Source: Anaerolineae bacterium (lineage in GTDB: Bacteria > Chloroflexota > Anaerolineae > UBA4142). From it: a DNA stretch of 12,638 nucleotides. Location of the stretch: assembly GCA_026417715.1 (NCBI GenBank), contig JAOACU010000054.1, forward strand, positions 1-12,638. The letters are read 5' to 3'. A program made the position numbers and the translations under genes. Below, piece by piece: positions 1 through 6,370 of the stretch (its first letter is position 1; each line of letters begins with the position of its first letter). A model generated the notes under the pieces. That model searched no databases. It was not told the DNA's origin and saw only the letters and a list, made by a program, of their open reading frames with translations.

Positions 1-1
1 T

Positions 2-361
2 CCGCCACATCAATCTATTGACGACTTGGCGGAGACGTTGGATGCAAGCAAGGCATCCATCAGTACAATGACTCGCTTGTTGGTTCAAATGGATTTGCTG
101 GAACGCGTGGGCTTGCCCGGCGAGCGTCGCGATTATTTTCGCATCAAGCCCGGTGCCTGGGCGGAACTGATGCGCGAGACGATGGAAGAAATCTTACTAG
201 CGCGGCGATTGACAGAACGGGGGTTGGAACTTTTGGAAGGCAAGCCCGCCGAACTCAAGCAACGTTTGAAAGAAGCCCGCGCAATGTACGCGTTCTTCGA
301 GGAAGAGTTTCCCACCTTGCTGGAACGCTGGGAGCGCGAGTGGAAGAAAACACAACGCTGA
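2..361 (+). CDS. GbsR/MarR-family transcriptional regulator, 5' truncated by the window
   Basis: The reading frame is open from the first complete codon and the true start lies upstream of the window. A TTG at 26 is only an internal Leu codon. The visible part reads as a winged-helix DNA-binding domain: SIDDLAETLDASKASISTMT is a typical recognition-helix region, followed by a wing with LPGERRDYFRIKPGAW, then a long charged helical tail (about residues 60-119 of the visible part) rich in Glu, Arg and Leu, of the kind that dimerises MarR/GbsR proteins. The GERRDYF wing and the following KPGAW are typical of the GbsR branch. The stop is 14 nt before the permease start, so it probably controls the permease-adaptor operon; such local regulation is common for drug or lipid export operons but is inferred. 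Family assignment is fairly sure; the ligand is unknown. Confidence 0.8.
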   Translation, partial: PPHQSIDDLAETLDASKASISTMTRLLVQMDLLERVGLPGERRDYFRIKPGAWAELMRETMEEILLARRLTERGLELLEGKPAELKQRLKEARAMYAFFEEEFPTLLERWEREWKKTQR

Positions 362-374
362 TTCAGGCGTCGAA

Positions 375-2612
375 ATGATTTTCAAAAATTTATGGCGGCG
401 CAAAACGCGCACGCTGTTGACCATCTTGGGTGTTGCCATCGGCGTCGCGGCGGTGGTCGCGCTGGGCGCGATGGCGGAAGGGTTCATCAACGCCTACACC
501 ACCATTCTCACTTCGTCGGGTGCGGATGTCATCGTCACACAAAGCGATGCCGCAGACATCATCTTATCGGCGGTGGATGAAACCGTTGCGCCACAACTGG
601 CAGTGATTCCCGGCGTCAAGCAAGTTTCGGGTGTGGTCGTCAGTATGATTACCACACCCGAAGTGCCGTACTTTGTCGTCTTTGGTCTAGAGCCGAATAC
701 TTTTGGGATGGCACATTACAAAATTGTCGAAGGGCAACCGCTCGCGCGCGAACGTCAGACGCTCATCGGTAAAACCGCCGCGCGGATTTTCAAGAAACGC
801 GTGGGTGATTATTTTCGGATTCAGGAGGTCGCGTTTCGCATCGTTGGAGTGTACGAGACCGGGCAAGGCGTCGAAGATATGGGCGCGGTGATTTCGCTCA
901 AAGACGCGCAGGAGATTTTCAAGAAACCGCGCCAAGTGACCTACTATCAAATCAAAACCACGCGCCCCGAAATGACCGAAACCGCCATCAAGGAAATCGA
1001 GCGACGCTTTCCGAAACTTGCCGCGTCGCGCTCGGCGAATTTTATGGACGAGCAAACCGAAACGACTCTCTTGCGCGCGATGGGTTGGTTCATCGGCATT
1101 CTGGCGGTGATTGGCGGCGGCTTGGGAATGATGAACACGATGCTGATGAGCGTGTTCGAGCGGACGCGCGAAATCGGCGTGTTGCGCGCGCTCGGCTGGC
1201 GACGCGGACGCGTCCTGCAAATGATTTTGGGTGAAGCGTTGTTGCTTTGTTTCGTGGGCGGTGTCGTCGGCGCGATCATCGGCGCGGTGTTGGTCCTCGC
1301 GCTCAATCAATTGCCCGCGCTTGTGGGAATGTTCGATAACGCGCTATCGCCCGCGCTCTTTGCGCAAGGGATGATTATCGCGTTGCTCTTGGGTGTGGCG
1401 GGTGGATTGTATCCCGCATGGCGCGCCGCGCAGTTGCAACCAGTGGAGGCAATGCGATACGAAGGTGCGAGTCAAAACGCAAAAGTGCAAAATCCCCAAT
1501 CTCCAATCTCGAATCTCGGAGGACTTGCCATCCGCAACCTGTTGCGCCAACGCACGCGCACGTTGTTAGCGATGCTGGCGATCGGCGTGGGAGTGGGCTT
1601 GGTATTTTTGTTCAACGGTATCGCAGAGGGATTTGTGGAACAGATGGGCGCGTTGGGAAGTGCGAGTGGCGATTTGACGATCGCCGAAGCCAAAGCATCC
1701 GATCTGTCGCTTGCCGCGATTGACGACAAAGTGGGCAAGTGGACGGCAACGTTGCCAGCGGTGCAGCAAGTTTCGGGGATGTTGTTTGGGATTACGTCGG
1801 TGGCAGGCACGCCGTACTTTTTCGTGATTGGGATTGAGCCGACGAGTTACGCGATGCGGCATTACGCCATCACCGAAGGCGAACGCTTGCGCTCGCCGCG
1901 CGAAATCCTTCTGGGCAAAATCGCCGCGAAGAATCTCAAGAAAAAAGTGGGCGATACGCTCACGCTGGCGGGTAGTTCGTATCGCATCGTTGGTATTTAC
2001 GAGACAGGTACGAGTTACGAGGATGCAGGTGGGGTGATTAGTCTTGCCGAGGCACAGCGTTTGTTCAAGAAACCGAATCAGGTGAGTTTTTACTTTGTGA
2101 AACTCAAAGACCCTAGCCAAGCCGAAGCAGTCAAACAAGCGATCGAAGCGCGCTGGTCGCAGGTGAGTGTTTCGCGCTCGACCGAATTCATCAACAAGAC
2201 GAACGATATGCAATCGTTTCGCGCGATGGCAAACGCGCTCTCGTTCCTTTCGATTTTCGTGGGTGGCGTTGGAATTATGAATGCGATGCTGATGAGTGTG
2301 TACGAGCGCACGCGCGAAATCGGCACGCTGCGCGCGTTGGGATGGCGCCGCCGACGCGTGGTCGGAATGATTCTGCGCGAAGCATTGGCACTCGGTCTTG
2401 CCGGTGGCATCACCGGAATTTTATGTGGGATGGGTCTAGCCGCGCTCTTGGCACAAGAACCGACGATGGGTGCGTATCTGAAACCCGCTTACACCTTGCC
2501 TGTGTTTCTCCAAGCGATTGTCGTCGCTTTGGTGTTAGGCAGCATCGGCGCACTGTATCCCGCGTGGCGCGCGGCGAACCTCTCGCCGATTGAAGCGTTG
2601 CGGTATGAATAG
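375..2612 (+). CDS. ABC transporter permease with two tandem FtsX/MacB-PCD modules
   Basis: 745 residues made of two homologous halves (about 1-368 and 384-745). Each half has an N-terminal membrane segment after a basic KTRTLL/RTRTLL motif, a periplasmic-type MacB_PCD domain (TPEVPYFVVFGLEP and GTPYFFVIGIEP align), then the FtsX signature (GMMNTMLMSVFERTREIG at about 249-266; GIMNAMLMSVYERTREIG at about 631-648), ALGWRR, two further membrane segments and a closing LYPAWRAA...PVEAMRYE or LYPAWRAA...PIEALRYE. FtsX/MacB permeases are usually one such module and act as dimers with a separate or fused ATPase, exporting lipids, lipoproteins, antibiotics or peptides by mechanotransmission. Here one chain would supply both halves. 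The linker (about 366-383) is encoded by a heptamer repeat array at 1471-1519. A weak AGG at 365-367 precedes the ATG. The adaptor follows 71 nt downstream; no ATPase is in the window. Family is certain; substrate is not known. Confidence 0.93.
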   Translation: MIFKNLWRRKTRTLLTILGVAIGVAAVVALGAMAEGFINAYTTILTSSGADVIVTQSDAADIILSAVDETVAPQLAVIPGVKQVSGVVVSMITTPEVPYFVVFGLEPNTFGMAHYKIVEGQPLARERQTLIGKTAARIFKKRVGDYFRIQEVAFRIVGVYETGQGVEDMGAVISLKDAQEIFKKPRQVTYYQIKTTRPEMTETAIKEIERRFPKLAASRSANFMDEQTETTLLRAMGWFIGILAVIGGGLGMMNTMLMSVFERTREIGVLRALGWRRGRVLQMILGEALLLCFVGGVVGAIIGAVLVLALNQLPALVGMFDNALSPALFAQGMIIALLLGVAGGLYPAWRAAQLQPVEAMRYEGASQNAKVQNPQSPISNLGGLAIRNLLRQRTRTLLAMLAIGVGVGLVFLFNGIAEGFVEQMGALGSASGDLTIAEAKASDLSLAAIDDKVGKWTATLPAVQQVSGMLFGITSVAGTPYFFVIGIEPTSYAMRHYAITEGERLRSPREILLGKIAAKNLKKKVGDTLTLAGSSYRIVGIYETGTSYEDAGGVISLAEAQRLFKKPNQVSFYFVKLKDPSQAEAVKQAIEARWSQVSVSRSTEFINKTNDMQSFRAMANALSFLSIFVGGVGIMNAMLMSVYERTREIGTLRALGWRRRRVVGMILREALALGLAGGITGILCGMGLAALLAQEPTMGAYLKPAYTLPVFLQAIVVALVLGSIGALYPAWRAANLSPIEALRYE
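1471..1519 (+). repeat. Intragenic heptamer array R1 (7 units) in the permease linker
   Basis: Seven successive 7-nt units can be read: GTCAAAA, CGCAAAA, GTGCAAA, ATCCCCA, ATCTCCA, ATCTCGA, ATCTCGG. It lies exactly between the RYE that ends permease half one and the GLAIRNLL that begins half two, and it is translated as a polar Asn/Gln/Ser/Pro linker. A GGAGG at 1518-1522 directly after it looks like a fossil ribosome binding site. The later units are clear; the first three are more degenerate. Confidence 0.7.
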
Positions 2613-2613
2613 T

Positions 2614-2672
2614 GCGTATTGCGTATTTCGTATTTCGTGATACGTAATACGCAATACGCAACACGAAATACG
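2614..2672. repeat. Inverted heptamer array R2 between permease and adaptor
   Basis: Eight 7-nt units plus three bases: GCGTATT twice, TCGTATT, TCGTGAT, ACGTAAT, ACGCAAT, ACGCAAC, ACGAAAT, ACG. Units change orientation at about 2638. Two exact inverted pairs exist: 2614-2626 with 2647-2659 (13 bp) and 2629-2639 with 2662-2672 (11 bp). They interleave, so they would form alternative hairpins or a pseudoknot-like fold rather than one simple stem. No T-run follows, so I do not call it a terminator. The adaptor's GAGG (2675-2678) follows immediately. Confidence 0.85.
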
Positions 2673-2683
2673 ATGAGGCAACT

Positions 2684-3802
2684 ATGAATGCGCGCAACAT
2701 CATTATCGCGATTTTAATCATCATCGGGTTGGGCATTGCATTTTTGACGTTGGGTGGCGGTAGCACGATGCTTGTGCCCAAGCCCACACCCACGCTGAAT
2801 CCTGCGTTGCAGGATTTGGAAAACATTGTCAACGCGTCGGGAACATTGGTACCCGCGCAACGCGCGAGTATTGCCTTTGCAGGTGCGGTGCCCGCGCGCG
2901 TTCAGCGCGTTGCGGTCAAACCAGGAGATACGGTCAAAGCCGGCGATGTGTTGATTCAACTCGATGTGGCGGAGGAACAAGCGGCGGTCAATGCCGCGCG
3001 CGCGACTCTCGCGCAATTGCGCGCCGGCGCGACCAAAGAAGAAATCGCTGTCGCGCAAGCGAATCTGGACGCGGCGAAGGCGCAACTTGCCAAAGTGCGC
3101 GCGGGTGCCACCCCCGAAGAGTTAGCCATCGCGCGCGCGAACTTGGAACGCGCCGCCGCTGTGTTGCGCGATGCCCAATCGCAGTACGATCGCATCAAGG
3201 ACGACCCGCAGCGCGGTATGTATCCGCAGAGTCAAGCGTTGCATCTGGCAACGCAAGAGTATCGCATTGCCGAAGCGCGCTATCAGCAACTCGTCAAAGG
3301 TCCGACGCCCGAAGACATCCGCATCGCCGAAGCGAATGTGGCGATTGCTCAGGCAAATCTGGATCGCATCAAAGCCGCCGCGCGTCCTGAAGAAATCGCC
3401 GTCGCGCAAGCCAAACTCGATCAAGCGCAAAGTGCACTGGCGCTCAAGACGCTCACCGCACCGTTTGCTGGCACCGTTGCGGCGGTGAACGTGAAAGAAG
3501 GCGAAACCGTGACGCCGGGTGTCCCGTTGGTCGTCATCGGCGATTTGAGTCGGATGCGCTTGGAGAGTGATGATTTGAGCGAAACGAACATTGCGCGGGT
3601 CCGTATCGGACAGACCGCGTCGGTGAAATTCGACGCGTTGCCGGGCAAATCGTTTCAAGGCAAGGTAACATACATCGCACCGATGGCAACCGCAAAGCAA
3701 GGTGGTACGAATTACACGATCTATATCGAGTTCGACTCACTCGACCCGGCGTTGCGTTGGGGAATGACCGGGCATATTGAGATCAATACGGTGAGACAGT
3801 GA
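2684..3802 (+). CDS. HlyD/RND-type membrane fusion (periplasmic adaptor) protein
   Basis: 372 residues. An N-terminal membrane anchor (about 5-27, IIIAILIIIGLGIAFLTL) is followed by a short Pro/Thr linker, the first half of a biotinyl-lipoyl-like domain (VKPGDTVKAGDVLIQLD, about 76-92), a long coiled coil (about 93-255), the second lipoyl half (TAPFAGTVAAVNVKEGETV) and a beta-barrel domain ending near IEINTV. The coiled coil contains four recognisable copies of a repeat of the form (T/R)PEEIAIAxANLxxA: starting GATKEEIAVAQ, GATPEELAIAR, GPTPEDIRIAE and AARPEEIAVAQ. Such adaptors sit on MacB-like permeases and span the cell envelope; pairing with the preceding permease is inferred from adjacency. 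A GAGG at 2675-2678 lies 5 nt before the ATG. The last residues, VRQ, and the stop codon are encoded by the first units of octamer array R3, so the natural C-terminus has been overwritten or fixed by the repeat. Confidence 0.9.
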   Translation: MNARNIIIAILIIIGLGIAFLTLGGGSTMLVPKPTPTLNPALQDLENIVNASGTLVPAQRASIAFAGAVPARVQRVAVKPGDTVKAGDVLIQLDVAEEQAAVNAARATLAQLRAGATKEEIAVAQANLDAAKAQLAKVRAGATPEELAIARANLERAAAVLRDAQSQYDRIKDDPQRGMYPQSQALHLATQEYRIAEARYQQLVKGPTPEDIRIAEANVAIAQANLDRIKAAARPEEIAVAQAKLDQAQSALALKTLTAPFAGTVAAVNVKEGETVTPGVPLVVIGDLSRMRLESDDLSETNIARVRIGQTASVKFDALPGKSFQGKVTYIAPMATAKQGGTNYTIYIEFDSLDPALRWGMTGHIEINTVRQ

Positions 3803-3870
3803 GGCAGTGAGACAGTGAGTCAGTGAGGCAGTACGACAGTGAGACAGTGTAACACTGTTCCACTGTCCAA
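3791..3870. repeat. Octamer array R3 (10 units), overlapping the adaptor gene's end
   Basis: Ten 8-nt units: GTGAGACA, GTGAGGCA, GTGAGACA, GTGAGTCA, GTGAGGCA, GTACGACA, GTGAGACA, GTGTAACA, CTGTTCCA, CTGTCCAA. The last two are in inverted orientation, giving a 7-bp exact stem ACAGTGT/ACACTGT (3844-3850 with 3852-3858). The first units encode VRQ and the TGA stop (3800-3802) of the adaptor gene. It ends just before the ribosome binding site of the HIT gene. Confidence 0.88.
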
Positions 3871-3884
3871 CTGGATGGAGGGAA

Positions 3885-4343
3885 ATGTCGCACATTGATT
3901 ACAACTGCATCTTTTGCGCGATTGTCGCCAAGCGCGCGCCTGCCGCGATTGTGTACGAAAGCGCGGAGGCGATGGCGTTTCTCGACATTCATCCGGTCGT
4001 GGAAGGACACACGCTCGTCGTTCCCAAAAAGCATTGCCGTAACCTGTTCGATTTGGATGACGAGAGTGGACGCGCGGTGATGCACGCATCGCGCGTGGTG
4101 GCGCGCGCCCTACGCGCGGCGTTCAACGCAGATGGCTTGACCGTGTTGCAATCGAACGAACGCGCGGGCGGGCAGACGATTTTCCATTACCATGCGCACC
4201 TTGCCCCGCGTTTCTACAACGATGGCTTGATGTCGCGCACCGAGACCGAGCGTCGAATGCAATGGCGCGCGCGCGGCACACCCACGCGCGCCGAGTTGGA
4301 ACGTATCGCCGAAAAGATTCGCGCGCACATCAAGGATGAATGA
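3885..4343 (+). CDS. HIT family protein (histidine triad nucleotide hydrolase)
   Basis: 152 residues, a normal length for the bacterial Hit/HINT group. The histidine triad is seen as HYHAHLAPR with His101, His103 and His105, preceded by GGQTIF. Cys8 and Cys11 (CIFC), His50 (PKKH) and His101 fit the zinc site present in many bacterial HIT proteins. VYES, AFLDIHPVVEGHTLVVPKKH and NLFDL are all family hallmarks. HIT proteins hydrolyse nucleoside phosphoramidates or dinucleoside polyphosphates in the cytoplasm; the physiological substrate here is unknown. GGAGGG at 3877-3882 is only 2 nt from the ATG, closer than usual. The gene is followed without a gap by the next gene and probably co-transcribed with it. 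Confidence 0.93.
   Translation: MSHIDYNCIFCAIVAKRAPAAIVYESAEAMAFLDIHPVVEGHTLVVPKKHCRNLFDLDDESGRAVMHASRVVARALRAAFNADGLTVLQSNERAGGQTIFHYHAHLAPRFYNDGLMSRTETERRMQWRARGTPTRAELERIAEKIRAHIKDE
4332..4336 (+). promoter_or_regulatory. Ribosome binding site deciding the start at 4345
   Basis: AAGGA lies 8 nt before ATG 4345 but directly abuts the alternative in-frame ATG at 4336, which would have no usable site. It is embedded in the last codons of the HIT gene, consistent with translational coupling. Confidence 0.5.
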
Positions 4344-4344
4344 A

Positions 4345-5043
4345 ATGGACGCGGACGATGTAGTGCTCATCGCACTCGTCAAACAGCCGCGCGATTTGGA
4401 GATCGCGCGCGCGGAGCATTGGTATCGCATTCCCGCGCGGCACGCGCCGGCGCAACTCGTCCAAGCGCGCTATCTGGCGTTCTATCTCCCCAAAGCGTTC
4501 GGCGAACACAAGTGGACGATTCGCGAGTACGCGCCTGTGCGCGGGCACGAACTCGTGTATCGTCGCGATCTCTTGCCGAACGAAGCCACGCATCCACGCG
4601 CAGACGAACCGTACTACAAATTGCAACTTGGTCCGCTCATCGAATTGCCGCGCCCGATTGTCAGTCGGCGCGGACGACGCCTCGTGTTCATTTGGACGAC
4701 AGGCGACAAGTTTTCGCGCGCGGTCGAATTGAACGACTTGTTGGGCAAAGGTGCAGGGGACGATGCCTTGTGGGACGCGCTCAAAGCCAACGGCATCGGC
4801 GCAGAGCGACAAATCACAGTGCGCGATGGACGCGCGCGCTATCGCGTGGATTTTTGGATTCCGTGTGTGCGCGGCAATCTGGCGATTGTGTTGGGTACGA
4901 CACCCCATCGGTTGCCACAAGGTAAAAATTGGCGCGCGTTGCGCTTCGATGAGACGGAAGTAAAGAATCCTCACGCGTGTATGACAAAAATCCACAGAGA
5001 GATTCGTGAATTGGGAGATGCAAAATATCGCACAACGTGCTAA
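4345..5043 (+). CDS. Uncharacterised protein with a degenerate DUF559/Vsr-like C-terminal domain
   Basis: 232 residues from ATG 4345 (235 from the alternative ATG 4336). I do not recognise a named family for the N-terminal part, which contains HWYRIPARHAP, YLAFYLPKAFGEHKW and a RRLVFIWTTGDKF strand-turn region; it lacks signal or membrane segments and is rich in aromatic and basic residues. The C-terminal 70 residues follow the layout of PD-(D/E)XK nucleases of the DUF559/Vsr type: RYRVDFWIP (about 165-173), then GNLAIVLG (177-184), then LRFDETEV (199-206), comparable to the usual VDF...IEVDG...LRF.N.EV order. The acidic residues normally found in the IEVDG strand are missing (AIVLG), so catalysis is doubtful. 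It is translationally coupled to the HIT gene. Possible roles are nucleic-acid binding or an inactive nuclease; function is unknown. Confidence 0.72.
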   Translation: MDADDVVLIALVKQPRDLEIARAEHWYRIPARHAPAQLVQARYLAFYLPKAFGEHKWTIREYAPVRGHELVYRRDLLPNEATHPRADEPYYKLQLGPLIELPRPIVSRRGRRLVFIWTTGDKFSRAVELNDLLGKGAGDDALWDALKANGIGAERQITVRDGRARYRVDFWIPCVRGNLAIVLGTTPHRLPQGKNWRALRFDETEVKNPHACMTKIHREIRELGDAKYRTTC

Positions 5044-5061
5044 TCTACTATTGAAAATTAC

Positions 5062-5117
5062 GGCGGTCGGCGGTCATCGGTCGGTAGTCATCGGTCGTTG
5101 GTCGTCCGTCGTCGGTC
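5062..5117. repeat. Heptamer array R4 (8 units) upstream of sucD
   Basis: Eight 7-nt units all ending in GTC: GGCGGTC twice, ATCGGTC, GGTAGTC, ATCGGTC, GTTGGTC, GTCCGTC, GTCGGTC. Unlike most other arrays it stays in one orientation. It fills most of the 96-nt gap before sucD and ends 7 nt before the sucD ribosome binding site (GAGGAG, 5125-5130). Confidence 0.85.
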
Positions 5118-5139
5118 AAAACTTGAGGAGTGAAACACG

Positions 5140-6018
5140 ATGAGCATTCTCATTGACAAGAAAACCAAACTCGTGGTGCAAGGCATCACTGGGCGTGAAG
5201 GCGAATTTCACACCAAGCAAATGCTCGAGTACGGCACGAAGGTTGTGGCGGGTGTGACGCCGGGACGCGGAGGCGAAAAAATCTTGGGCGTACCCGTGTT
5301 CGATACGGTTGCCCAAGCCGTCGCCGAAACCAAAGCGAATACATCGGTGATTTACGTCCCCGCGCGCGGTTGCGCCGACGCGATTCTGGAGGCGGCAGAA
5401 GCCGGCATCAAACTTGTCGTCTGCATCACCGAAGGTGTGCCCGTCGCCGATATGATGCGCGTGACGCGTCGTTTGCAAGAGACCAACACGCTTCTAATCG
5501 GTCCAAATTGTCCGGGACTCATTTCGCCGGGTAAATCAAAAGTAGGCATCATTCCGGGGAATATTTGTATGCCCGGACCCGTTGGCATCGTCGCGCGCAG
5601 TGGCACGCTCACCTACGAAGTACTGAACGCGCTCACGCAACGCAAAATCGGTCAATCCACGTGCGTCGGCATCGGCGGTGATCCTGTGCACGGTTTGGGT
5701 TTTATCGAAGTGCTGGAAATGTTCGAGGACGATCCGCAAACCAAAGCGATTGTGCTCATCGGTGAAATCGGTGGGACGGACGAGGAAAAAGCGGCGGCGT
5801 TCATCAAGAAAAATGTGCGCAAGCCCGTCGTTGCGTTCGTAGCGGGACAGACCGCGCCACCCGGTAAACGAATGGGACACGCGGGCGCGATCATCGAAGG
5901 TGGCACCGGCACAGCGGCAGAAAAAATCGCGGCGTTCAAAGCAGTGGGTGTGCCTGTGGCGCGCTTTCCGAGCGAAGTTGCCGAGTTGATTGCCCAACGA
6001 TTGCGCGCGCGCAAATAG
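5140..6018 (+). CDS. sucD: Succinate--CoA ligase, alpha subunit
   Basis: 292 residues, close to the usual length of about 290. The N-terminal CoA-binding Rossmann fold shows QGITGREGEFHTKQM (about 14-28) and VAGVTPGRGGEKILGVPVF. The central IGPNCPGLISPG motif (about 123-134) and the ligase domain GEIGGTDEE follow. The phosphorylated active-site histidine is His247 in GKRMGHAGAIIEGG, the same position as in the E. coli enzyme counted with Met. The enzyme interconverts succinyl-CoA and succinate with ADP or GDP phosphorylation in the TCA cycle, working with the beta subunit SucC. A strong GAGGAG lies 9 nt before the ATG. The beta subunit gene, usually immediately upstream, is not in this window. 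Identification is secure. Confidence 0.97.
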   Translation: MSILIDKKTKLVVQGITGREGEFHTKQMLEYGTKVVAGVTPGRGGEKILGVPVFDTVAQAVAETKANTSVIYVPARGCADAILEAAEAGIKLVVCITEGVPVADMMRVTRRLQETNTLLIGPNCPGLISPGKSKVGIIPGNICMPGPVGIVARSGTLTYEVLNALTQRKIGQSTCVGIGGDPVHGLGFIEVLEMFEDDPQTKAIVLIGEIGGTDEEKAAAFIKKNVRKPVVAFVAGQTAPPGKRMGHAGAIIEGGTGTAAEKIAAFKAVGVPVARFPSEVAELIAQRLRARK

Positions 6019-6108
6019 TTCAAAGTTCAAGGTTCGAGGTTTAAGGTTCGAGGCTCGAGGTTTGAGGTTCGAGGTTCAATCTCGAACTTCAAACCTCGAA
6101 CTTGAAAC
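6019..6108. repeat. Inverted heptamer array R5 downstream of sucD
   Basis: About thirteen units starting right after the sucD stop codon: TTCAAAG, TTCAAGG, TTCGAGG, TTTAAGG, TTCGAGG, CTCGAGG, TTTGAGG, TTCGAGG, then a 6-nt unit TTCAAT and the inverted units CTCGAAC, TTCAAAC, CTCGAAC, TTGAAAC. The right arm (6081-6108) can pair imperfectly with either 6026-6052 or 6047-6073. No T-run follows the stem. Confidence 0.88.
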
Positions 6109-6114
6109 TGTCCT

Positions 6115-6330
6115 ATGGCGAAGTGTGTTTCAGAGGAAATTGATTTGACGCCATACATTGGACGCTGGGTCGCTATCGTGCGTGGTAAGGTGACGGGCGT
6201 GGGGATGAGTGCGATGGAAGCGCGGCGCGCGTCCAAGCATCAACGCCCCAAAGACGAACCGCGCGTGGTGTTTGTTGAGGACGGAGGACGAATGACAGAG
6301 GACGAAAGGCGAACAACAAAGGACGGATAA
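6115..6330 (+). CDS. Small protein, DUF5678-like, with a repeat-encoded tail
   Basis: 71 residues. The core (about 8-54) reads IDLTPYIGRWVAIVRGKVTG, then a helix with MEARRASKHQRPKDEP and a final strand RVVFV. This strand-turn-strand-helix-strand layout, with GxWVA(I/V)..G.V.G early and a hydrophobic last strand, matches the small DUF5678-like proteins; function unknown. The conserved core stops at VFV (residue 54). From GAG 6277 (residue 55) to the TAA at 6328-6330 all 17 remaining residues, charged and low-complexity, are encoded by heptamer array R6. No ribosome binding site is visible before the ATG. It lies directly before the CCA-type nucleotidyltransferase gene and may be co-expressed with it. 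Core conservation makes it likely to be real, but this rests on recollection of the family. Confidence 0.6.
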   Translation: MAKCVSEEIDLTPYIGRWVAIVRGKVTGVGMSAMEARRASKHQRPKDEPRVVFVEDGGRMTEDERRTTKDG

Positions 6331-6360
6331 CTTTCGTCTTTCGTCCTTCGTCTTTCGTCG
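6277..6360. repeat. Inverted heptamer array R6 (12 units, exactly 84 nt)
   Basis: Units: GAGGACG twice, AATGACA, GAGGACG, AAAGGCG, AACAACA, AAGGACG, GATAACT, TTCGTCT, TTCGTCC, TTCGTCT, TTCGTCG. The first seven are purine-rich and the last four are their inverted counterparts, so a long imperfect hairpin is possible. The left part encodes residues 55-71 and the stop of the small protein; the last base joins the GGAGGT (6360-6365) ribosome binding site of the next gene. Confidence 0.88.
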
Positions 6361-6370
6361 GAGGTGTTGT

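Noticed and set aside
687..2213. Long minus-strand open frames opposite the permease
   Set aside because: They are His/Arg-rich shadows caused by GCG/CGC codon use on the coding strand and match no family.
4419..4925. Alternative + frame of 168 codons inside the uncharacterised gene
   Set aside because: Arg/Ser/Thr-rich composition and no motifs; the chosen frame has a coupled start with a ribosome binding site and domain-like strands.
6019..6114. R5 as an intrinsic terminator of sucD
   Set aside because: The stem is long and imperfect and is not followed by a T-run; the period-7 structure explains the pairing.
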